Below, piece by piece: positions 8,568 through 14,366 of a stretch of 19,908 bases of DNA. The notes beneath the pieces were generated by a model that was not told the DNA's origin, ran no database searches, and was given only the letters and a program-made list of their open reading frames with translations. This DNA is from Nitratireductor sp. (GTDB taxonomy: Bacteria; Pseudomonadota; Alphaproteobacteria; Rhizobiales; Rhizobiaceae): assembly GCA_020441735.1 (NCBI GenBank), contig JAGRLQ010000123.1:1-19908 (forward strand). The letters are read 5' to 3'. A program made the translations under genes and the position numbers. The stretch's first letter is position 1; each line of letters opens with the position of its first letter.

Positions 8568-9176
8568 ATGTCCAGGATCAGTCATATCGTTTTCGACATC
8601 GGCAATGTTCTGCTGCGCTGGGATCCCGAACTGATCTATATAGACCGTATTGCAGACCACGAGGAACGCCGCTGGTTCCTGAAAGAGGTGTGCTCGCCGC
8701 AATGGAACATCGAGCGCGATCTGGGCGGGAGCTTTGCCGACGGAGAAGCGGAGTTGATCCGCCGCCATCCCGATCATGAAGACAATATCCGCGCCTATTT
8801 CCCGGACTGGCACAAGAGCATTCCCAACGCCGTCCCCGGTGTTGCGCAACTGATGGTGGATTTCATTCGCGCCGGCCACGACGTGACGATGCTGACCAAT
8901 TTCTCGGCGGAGACCTTTCCGGTCGCGGTCGGCAAATACCCGTTTCTGCGCGAACCGCGCGGTGTCACGGTTTCCGGCGAGGTCGGCATGGTGAAGCCTG
9001 ATCCGGAAATCTACCGCCTGCACGAAAGCCGGTTCGCCCTGGAGAATGCGGCAACGCTGTTCATCGATGACAGTGCCGCCAATATCGAAGCCGCCCGCCG
9101 CCATGGCTGGCATGGCATCGTGTTCAGCAGTGCGGAGCAACTAAAAGCCGAACTGGCCGTTTTCGGTCTCCACTAA
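8568..9176 (+). CDS. HAD-superfamily (IA) hydrolase, YihX-like
   Basis: A 202-residue soluble haloacid-dehalogenase-fold hydrolase, probably a small-molecule phosphatase. Motif I is FDIGNVLLRWD with nucleophile Asp10. The second Asp of the usual DxD is Gly12, as in the DxGxV subgroup that includes the sugar-phosphate phosphatase YihX and the N-domain of soluble epoxide hydrolase. Motif II is MLTNFS (Thr110), motif III has Lys143 in GMVKPDPEIY, and motif IV is FIDDSAANIEAA (Asp167 and Asp168). The region from about 20 to 90 is the helical cap. The ATG at 8568 is preceded by AAGG close to the start. It sits 21 bases after mutY and ends just before a strong terminator, so the two probably form an operon. 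The substrate cannot be told from sequence. Confidence 0.92.
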   Translation: MSRISHIVFDIGNVLLRWDPELIYIDRIADHEERRWFLKEVCSPQWNIERDLGGSFADGEAELIRRHPDHEDNIRAYFPDWHKSIPNAVPGVAQLMVDFIRAGHDVTMLTNFSAETFPVAVGKYPFLREPRGVTVSGEVGMVKPDPEIYRLHESRFALENAATLFIDDSAANIEAARRHGWHGIVFSSAEQLKAELAVFGLH

Positions 9177-9180
9177 CCAG

Positions 9181-9209
9181 AAAAGCCCTGTGCGCTGCAC
9201 AGGGCTTTT
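9181..9209. terminator. Bidirectional intrinsic terminator between the HAD gene and ccrM
   Basis: A perfect 13-base inverted repeat, AAAAGCCCTGTGC and GCACAGGGCTTTT, encloses a 3-base loop. On either strand the GC-rich core is preceded by A and followed by a T run, so it can stop transcripts from both of the convergent genes. It lies 4 bases after the HAD stop and about 45 bases from the ccrM stop. Confidence 0.9.
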
Positions 9210-9254
9210 ATCGGGCTCAAAGTGAGAGCCTTGCCTGGTTCAGGGGCAAATTCC

Positions 9255-10403
9255 TCAGGCGCCGGCGGCCAGCACCTCGCTGCGGTAACGCTTGCGCAGA
9301 TCATCGATCTGCTTCCACTGGCGGCCATCCCTGTAGTGCCAGAAAGTCCAGCCATTGCAGGCATCGAGTTCCTGTACACGGGCACCCATGCGGTGGATTG
9401 AGGCGGCTTCTCCGTCCTTTTCCAGCGAACCGTCGACACGGACCGTTGCCTTCCAGCGTTTCTTGCTGTCGGTCAGTTCCGCACCGGGTTTCAGATAGCC
9501 GCTTTCAACCAGCGCGCCGAAAGCAACACGCGGTTCTGCCCGCTTACCGGTGGTAACCGCCAGCGTCGGCTTGTCGATGACCTCCACGGCACCAATGCGG
9601 GCAAGCGCTGCGTCGATGTAATCCTGTTCGCGCTCGATACCGACGAAATGGCGGCCGAGCCGCTTGGCGACCGCACCGGTTGTGCCGCTGCCGAAGAAGG
9701 GATCGAGCACCACGTCGCCGGGCTTGGTCGAGGACATCAGCACGCGATGCAAAAGCGCTTCGGGCTTCTGAGTCGGGTGCACCTTGTTGCCATCGCCGTC
9801 CTTCAGCCGCTCATGGCCGGTGCAGATGGGAAACAGCCAATCGGAGCGCATCTGCACTTCATCGTTTGCCATCTTCATGGCTTCATAGTTGAAGGTATAG
9901 CCCTTGGCCTTCTGGTCCCGGGAGGCCCAGATCATGGTCTCGTGGGCATTGGTGAAGCGGCGGCCGCGAAAGTTCGGCATCGGATTGGACTTGCGCCAGA
10001 TGATATCGTTCAGCACCCAGAAGCCCAGGTCCTGCAGCACCGTGCCGACACGGAAAATGTTGTGGTAGGAGCCGATGACCCAGATCGTGCCGGTGGGCTT
10101 GAGCACGCGGCGCGCAGCCAGAAGCCAGGCGCGGGTAAAGGCATCATAGGCGGCAAAATCGGAAAACTTGTCCCAGTCATCGTCGACAGCATCGACCTTC
10201 GACTGATCGGGGCGGTGAAGATTGCCCTCAAGCTGCAGATTGTAGGGCGGATCGGCGAAGATCACGTCAACAGACTGCGCCGGCAGTCGTTCCAGCGCGG
10301 CTACGCAATCACCCTTGATGATGGAATTCAACCAGGCAGGGGCTGCCTGTTTCTTGCCCGCACGTGAAGACGTGGGGATGTCGGCCAGACTCAATACACT
10401 CAT
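9255..10403 (-). CDS. ccrM: Cell-cycle-regulated adenine DNA methyltransferase CcrM (GANTC)
   Basis: A beta-class N6-adenine methyltransferase of 382 residues. The catalytic motif IV FADPPYN (DPPY at 51-54) precedes the AdoMet-binding motif DPFFGSGTT (234-242), the order that defines the beta class. Intermediate blocks such as NDIIWRKSNPMPNFRGRRF and KVHPTQKPEALL match CcrM/BabI enzymes, which methylate GANTC after replication in alphaproteobacteria. The last 90 or so residues (VESGYLKPGAELTDSKKRW, then DACNGWTFWHYRDG) form the extra C-terminal domain of CcrM, used for DNA binding and specificity. It is an orphan methylase: no restriction enzyme lies nearby. A CtrA-like box is 53-67 bases upstream of the ATG and a GANTC lies inside codons 4-5, consistent with cell-cycle control. 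The GANTC specificity is inferred from the family. Confidence 0.96.
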   Translation of the reverse strand: MSVLSLADIPTSSRAGKKQAAPAWLNSIIKGDCVAALERLPAQSVDVIFADPPYNLQLEGNLHRPDQSKVDAVDDDWDKFSDFAAYDAFTRAWLLAARRVLKPTGTIWVIGSYHNIFRVGTVLQDLGFWVLNDIIWRKSNPMPNFRGRRFTNAHETMIWASRDQKAKGYTFNYEAMKMANDEVQMRSDWLFPICTGHERLKDGDGNKVHPTQKPEALLHRVLMSSTKPGDVVLDPFFGSGTTGAVAKRLGRHFVGIEREQDYIDAALARIGAVEVIDKPTLAVTTGKRAEPRVAFGALVESGYLKPGAELTDSKKRWKATVRVDGSLEKDGEAASIHRMGARVQELDACNGWTFWHYRDGRQWKQIDDLRKRYRSEVLAAGA

Positions 10404-10455
10404 GGCAAATCCAAACGCAGTACTTCTAACTGTCCGCCATGGTTACCCAACACGG

Positions 10456-10470
10456 TTAAGGAAGGGTTGA
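10456..10470 (-). promoter_or_regulatory. Candidate CtrA-binding site upstream of ccrM
   Basis: On the ccrM coding strand the bases read TCAA-N7-TTAA (10470-10456), one change from the CtrA consensus TTAA-N7-TTAA. A further TTAACC lies just upstream at 10482-10477. The box is centred about 60 bases before the ccrM ATG. CtrA is known to activate ccrM in Caulobacter and to bind the ccrM region in Brucella, so the position is plausible. Short AT-rich boxes can arise by chance, hence the moderate confidence. Confidence 0.55.
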
Positions 10471-10527
10471 GGGAACGGTTAAAAAGCGGAATTTGCGATG
10501 GTCATGCCATGCCGTACGCTTGATGCG

Positions 10528-11130
10528 TCAGGGCGTGCCGTACGGACCTTCGTCATAACCGACATAGACGACGACGTTCTTTTCCTTCGGCTTGGGAATG
10601 GAAACATTGTTGTCGACATAGGAGAACGTGCCGTTCAGCTTACCCGGCAGGATTTCCGCCGGAATCTGGTGCAACTGGCTGTAGAGCACCTCTTCGCCCT
10701 GGGTGACGGCGACGCGCAATGGCATGGTGTAGGAGCCCGCTTCGCCGGAAGGGCCACTCAGGAAGCGGCCGCGCACACCGACCCGGATATTGAGGAAAGC
10801 GCCGGCCGAATTGCATTCGCGGGCAACCTCGCTGATCGTTGCGCGGAACTTAAGCTGCGATGAGGCGCCCTCATCCTCTTTCTTGACCCCTTTGGGATAG
10901 ACATCGAAGGTCTCCGTCCCGGCGCGCAAAACGGTTTGCGGGCAATAGGCGCGCGGATCCTGAATTTCGTCCTGGGCCGGAACATTGGAGCCGCCCTGGC
11001 CGCCATTGGCAACATCCAGTGTGTTCTCGACATTGTTGGTACCGGCGGAATTGCAGCCGGCAAGCAGCGCTGTCAGCATGATGACTGCTGCCTTAGCGGT
11101 GCCGTGAATGGTCGTATTTTGCCCCGTCAT
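10528..11130 (-). CDS. Hypothetical lipoprotein, conserved type unknown
   Basis: A 200-residue predicted lipoprotein of unknown function. From ATG 11130 the first 26 residues make a signal peptide, with Lys13, a hydrophobic core AAVIMLTALLAG and the lipobox LAGC, so the lipidated residue would be Cys26. A low-complexity linker rich in Asn, Gly and Ser follows (about 27-50). The globular part contains YCPQTVLRAGTETFDVYPKG, a segment with a second Cys in ARECNSAGAFLNIRVGVRG, and ends VVVYVGYDEGPYGTP. The alternating hydrophobic pattern suggests mostly beta strands. I recognise no named domain. The same frame extends upstream to 11223, but the lipobox fixes the sensible start. It is 124 bases upstream of ccrM on the same strand, but the CtrA-like box between them suggests separate control. 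Confidence 0.82.
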   Translation of the reverse strand: MTGQNTTIHGTAKAAVIMLTALLAGCNSAGTNNVENTLDVANGGQGGSNVPAQDEIQDPRAYCPQTVLRAGTETFDVYPKGVKKEDEGASSQLKFRATISEVARECNSAGAFLNIRVGVRGRFLSGPSGEAGSYTMPLRVAVTQGEEVLYSQLHQIPAEILPGKLNGTFSYVDNNVSIPKPKEKNVVVYVGYDEGPYGTP

Positions 11131-11433
11131 TCTGCGCTCAACTTGCAATCGTTTCTTCTGCCTCCTGGAATGGCGGCACGAAACTCTGTGACCTTCCAAG
11201 CACATTTTCCCCCGGCACGGCAATCATGCCGGGCAGGTCTGGCGGCTTCTATATCAGCTTGGCAGCAAAAATGTGAAGTCGCAGCAATAAAATCATCCCG
11301 TTTCGCAACAGCTTTTGCCAGCTATCCTTGCTTCGTGGCTGAAGCGGCGCTACAAGCCTGCGGCGTCAATGACCCGCTCCCGCGGCAGTTCTCGAACATC
11401 ACGCCTTCAGGGCCAATCCAGCCGGTGACCAAG
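11131..11433. other. Divergent intergenic region, lipoprotein gene / thrC
   Basis: These 303 bases separate two divergent genes and should hold both promoters. An inverted repeat CCCGGCA / TGCCGGG lies at 11211-11217 and 11227-11233. On the plus strand CTTGCT (11327-11332), a 17-base spacer and CTACAA (11350-11355) form a modest promoter candidate for thrC, four of six matches in each box. The thrC frame stays open across most of the region, but the translated sequence there does not resemble threonine synthase. I see no convincing small gene or known riboswitch. Confidence 0.5.
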
Positions 11434-12834
11434 ATGCAATTTGTCAGTACGCGTGGACGCGCTCCGAGCCTCGGGTTTTGCGATGTTCTGCTACAGGGTC
11501 TTGCCCGCGATGGCGGTCTCTACCTGCCGCAAGAATGGCCGCAGCTCGACACGGCGACCATCGCCGGTTTCGCTAACAAGCCTTATGGCGAGGTAGCGAA
11601 AGCGGTACTGAGCCCGTTCATCGGCGAAGAAATTCCCGCTGATGTCTTCTCCGCCATGGTTGATGAAGCCTATGGCACCTTCCGTCACGATGCGGTGGTG
11701 CCGCTCATTCAACTGGCGCCCAATCATTTCGTCCTTGAACTCTTTCACGGGCCAACCATGGCCTTCAAGGACGTCGCGATGCAGCTTCTGGCGCGCATGA
11801 TGGATTATGTGCTTGAGCAGCGCGGGGAACGTGCCACCATCATAGGTGCTACTTCGGGTGATACCGGCGGGGCTGCGATCGAGGCCTTTCGCGGGCGTAC
11901 CAACACCACCATGTTCATCCTGTTTCCCGATGGCCGCGTTTCCGATGTGCAGCGCCGGCAGATGACCACGGTCGACGATCCGGCAGTGCATCCGCTTGCC
12001 GTCAGGGGCAATTTCGACGATTGCCAGGCGCTGGTGAAGGCGCTTTTCAACGATCAGGGCTTCCGCGACGAGGTCAGCCTTTCGGGTGTCAACTCGATCA
12101 ACTGGGCCCGCATCATGGCCCAGGTCGTTTATTACTTCACAGCCGCCACGACACTCGGTGCACCTGAGCGTGAAGTTTCGTTCTGCGTGCCGACCGGCAA
12201 TTTTGGCGACATCTTCGCCGGCTATGTTGCCAAGCGCATGGGCCTGCCGATCCGCGACCTTGTGATTGCCACCAATACCAATGACATTCTGTCCCGCTTT
12301 GCCGATACTGGCCGCTACGAAGCCAAAGGTGTTACCGCCACTGCCTCGCCCTCCATGGATATCGAAGTCTCGTCCAATTTCGAACGGCTGCTCTTCGAAG
12401 CCTCCGGCCGCGACAGCGAAGCCGTCAACGCCTGGATGGACAGCCTGAAACAGTCCGGTGCCTTCGAAGTGCCGCCAGCGGTGCTTGAAACAATCAGAAG
12501 CGAGTTTTCCGCCGGGCGCTGCGGCGAAGACGAAACGGCGACCGAGATCGCACGCACGCTTGAAGCAACCGGCTATCTGCTCGACCCGCATACCGCCGTC
12601 GGCCTGAAGGTTGCCCGTGAACAGGCGGAAGCCGGTACTGCGATGATCACGCTGGGAACGGCTCACCCGGCAAAATTCCCCGATGCGGTGGAGAAAGCCT
12701 GCGGCATGCGACCTGCACTGCCCCACTGGCAGGCGCATCTGATGGCGGGCGAAGAGCGCTTTGGAACCATCGAAAATGATGAAGCCGCACTCAAGCAGCT
12801 GATGCGGGATGCGATTGCAACCACCGTTTCTTGA
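11434..12834 (+). CDS. thrC: Threonine synthase
   Basis: ThrC is the PLP enzyme that converts O-phospho-L-homoserine to L-threonine, the last step of threonine synthesis. The 466-residue length is usual for the long-form (proteobacterial/yeast-like) class. The N-terminus MQFVSTRGRAPSLGF, followed by LARDGGLYLPQEWP, is the standard family start and fixes the ATG at 11434, although the frame is open back to 10936. The PLP lysine is Lys112 in FHGPTMAFKDVAMQL, and the phosphate/PLP-binding loop is GATSGDTGGAAIEAF. Other family blocks are SINWARIMAQVVYYF and VPTGNFGDIFAGYVAKRMG. The M16 peptidase follows after 105 bases in the same direction, an arrangement I recall as common in Rhizobiales. Confidence 0.97.
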   Translation: MQFVSTRGRAPSLGFCDVLLQGLARDGGLYLPQEWPQLDTATIAGFANKPYGEVAKAVLSPFIGEEIPADVFSAMVDEAYGTFRHDAVVPLIQLAPNHFVLELFHGPTMAFKDVAMQLLARMMDYVLEQRGERATIIGATSGDTGGAAIEAFRGRTNTTMFILFPDGRVSDVQRRQMTTVDDPAVHPLAVRGNFDDCQALVKALFNDQGFRDEVSLSGVNSINWARIMAQVVYYFTAATTLGAPEREVSFCVPTGNFGDIFAGYVAKRMGLPIRDLVIATNTNDILSRFADTGRYEAKGVTATASPSMDIEVSSNFERLLFEASGRDSEAVNAWMDSLKQSGAFEVPPAVLETIRSEFSAGRCGEDETATEIARTLEATGYLLDPHTAVGLKVAREQAEAGTAMITLGTAHPAKFPDAVEKACGMRPALPHWQAHLMAGEERFGTIENDEAALKQLMRDAIATTVS

Positions 12835-12864
12835 TCTGCCGGCCGCACGCGTCAAAGATTCCGG

Positions 12865-12893
12865 TTGGCAAACATCTGTCACAAATCTATGGT
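12865..12893 (+). promoter_or_regulatory. Candidate promoter for the M16 peptidase gene
   Basis: TTGGCA (12865-12870), a 17-base spacer and TATGGT (12888-12893) lie in the thrC-M16 gap. This gives five and four matches to the bacterial consensus at ideal spacing. Transcription would start near 12900. A 6-bp hairpin CTGCGG / CCGCAG (12904-12909, 12916-12921) would then fall at the very 5' end of the message. The gene may also be read through from thrC. Confidence 0.4.
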
Positions 12894-12939
12894 GCGCGAA
12901 GGCCTGCGGACAGGGCCGCAGCACTTCGAAAAAGATCAT

Positions 12940-14229
12940 ATGACGGTTGAAGTTACCAAGATCGGAAACGGGCTCACCGTAGCTCTTCATCACATGCCGC
13001 ATCTGGAAACGGTTGCCTTCGGCACCTGGGTCAAGGCAGGCGCCCGGGACGAGGCAGTCGACGAACACGGCATCGCCCATTTGCTCGAACACATGGCATT
13101 CAAGGGCACGAAAACGCGCAATGCGCGGCAAATCGTCGAGGAAATCGAGAATGTCGGCGGTGACATCAACGCTGCCACCAGCGTGGAGACAACGGCCTAC
13201 CATGCTCGGATGATGGCATCCGACATCGAACTCGGGCTGGAGGTGCTGCAGGACATCCTGCAGAACTCGGTGTTCGACGAAAAGGAGATGGTGCGCGAGA
13301 AGCACGTCATCCTGCAGGAGATCGGCGCTGCCAACGACCAGCCGGACGACCTCGTTTTCGACCTGTTTCAGGATGCTGCCTTTGGCGGTCAGGCGATCGG
13401 GCGGCCCATTCTCGGCACCAAGGAAACCGTAACCGGCTTCAAGAAGGCGGATCTCGAAGCCTATCTGGCCACCCATTACCGGGCGCCCAACATGGTGGTC
13501 TCTGTTGCGGGCAAGCTCGACAGTCCGAAGGTGTTGTCCCTCGTTGAAGACCTGTATGCCGGCTACTCGCCGGAGCTTACGTCAAAACCGCAGGATGCGT
13601 CCTATGTTGGCGGACAGAAATTCGTCGAACGCGACACCGCTGAAACACAGATTATTCTCGGTTTTGAGGGACGTGCCTATCAGGCACGCGATTTTTATGC
13701 CTCGCAACTGCTGTCGATGATCCTCGGTGGCGGCATGTCCTCCCGGCTGTTCCAGGAGGTGCGCGAGAAGCATGGCTACTGCTATTCGATCTACTCCTTC
13801 AACTGGAACTTTTCCGATACCGGAGTCTTTGGCGTCAACGCAGCGACCGAGGAGGAAGACCTTCCCAAGCTCGTCCCGGTCATTCTGGACGAGTTGCTGC
13901 GCGCTGCCGACGATATTTCGGAAGAAGAGGTCAACCGCGCAAGGGCTCAGATACGTGCCGGCCTGATGATGAGCATGGAAAGCCCGTCTGCCCGTGCCGG
14001 CGCTCATGCGCGCCAGTTGCTGCTATTCGGCCGGACGATTCCCAATGAGGAATTGATGGAGCGGCTGGAAGCGATCTCCGCCGAGCGCCTGCGCGAACTT
14101 GCCGGACATCTGTTTACCGAGAGCGCACCGACGATTGCCGCCGTCGGGAAAACGGCACATGTGATGGATCAGGAAACCATCGCCGGAAAACTCGGCTCCA
14201 CCGCAACCTTGCGCAACGCGGCAGAGTAG
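12940..14229 (+). CDS. M16-family zinc metallopeptidase (processing-peptidase-like)
   Basis: A 429-residue insulinase/mitochondrial-processing-peptidase beta-like protein. The inverted zinc motif HxxEH is HLLEH at residues 47-51 (His47, Glu50 catalytic, His51), and the third zinc ligand is Glu127 in VILQEIGA, exactly 76 residues after His51 as in MPP-beta. Other family blocks are GARDEAVDEHGIAH, SVETTAYHARM, RPILGTKETVTGF and the second-domain segment EVREKHGYCYSIYSF. No signal peptide is seen, so it probably acts in the cytoplasm. I start it at ATG 12940 (MTVEVTKIGNGLTV); the frame is open to 12865 but the extension is not family-like. Bacterial relatives are predicted peptidases with few known substrates. 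It lies downstream of thrC and upstream of the c-di-GMP gene on the same strand. Confidence 0.95.
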   Translation: MTVEVTKIGNGLTVALHHMPHLETVAFGTWVKAGARDEAVDEHGIAHLLEHMAFKGTKTRNARQIVEEIENVGGDINAATSVETTAYHARMMASDIELGLEVLQDILQNSVFDEKEMVREKHVILQEIGAANDQPDDLVFDLFQDAAFGGQAIGRPILGTKETVTGFKKADLEAYLATHYRAPNMVVSVAGKLDSPKVLSLVEDLYAGYSPELTSKPQDASYVGGQKFVERDTAETQIILGFEGRAYQARDFYASQLLSMILGGGMSSRLFQEVREKHGYCYSIYSFNWNFSDTGVFGVNAATEEEDLPKLVPVILDELLRAADDISEEEVNRARAQIRAGLMMSMESPSARAGAHARQLLLFGRTIPNEELMERLEAISAERLRELAGHLFTESAPTIAAVGKTAHVMDQETIAGKLGSTATLRNAAE

Positions 14230-14260
14230 ATTACCGCCATTGTAAACCGACCGGGGCAGA

Positions 14261-14276
14261 ACCCGCCCGGGCGGGT
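14261..14276. repeat. Perfect 16-base GC palindrome after the M16 gene
   Basis: ACCCGCCCGGGCGGGT is its own reverse complement. In RNA it could fold as a 6-bp stem with a CCGG loop. It lies 32 bases after the M16 stop and about 35 bases before the promoter candidate of the next gene. No T run follows on either strand, so it is not a standard intrinsic terminator; it could be a weak terminator, an RNA-stabilising hairpin or a protein site. Confidence 0.5.
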
Positions 14277-14309
14277 AAAGCAGAGCATTTGCTGCCGCAA
14301 ATTATTGCT

Positions 14310-14337
14310 TTGGCAGTCTTTGCGCTCGGGCTATACA
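14310..14337 (+). promoter_or_regulatory. Candidate promoter for the PAS-GGDEF-EAL gene
   Basis: TTGGCA (14310-14315), a 16-base spacer and TATACA (14332-14337) resemble a housekeeping promoter; read as TTTGGC-N16-CTATAC they also fit the alphaproteobacterial form. The start point would be near 14344. A transcript from here could not use the TTG at 14289 as start codon, which supports a start at 14367 or 14415. Confidence 0.45.
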
Positions 14338-14366
14338 CGCCAGAACCAGGCGGGACAGGGCAGAGT

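Noticed and set aside
8316..9140. A 274-codon minus-strand open frame opposite mutY and the HAD gene
   Set aside because: Antisense to two proteins with clear catalytic motifs; no protein features of its own.
9255..10403. A restriction-modification system around the methyltransferase
   Set aside because: The neighbours are a lipoprotein and a HAD hydrolase, with no nuclease gene. The sequence matches orphan CcrM.
11491..13476. A 661-codon open frame on the minus strand across thrC and the M16 gene
   Set aside because: It is fully antisense to two well-supported genes, crosses their intergenic gap and shows no family motif. Long antisense frames are expected in high-GC genes.
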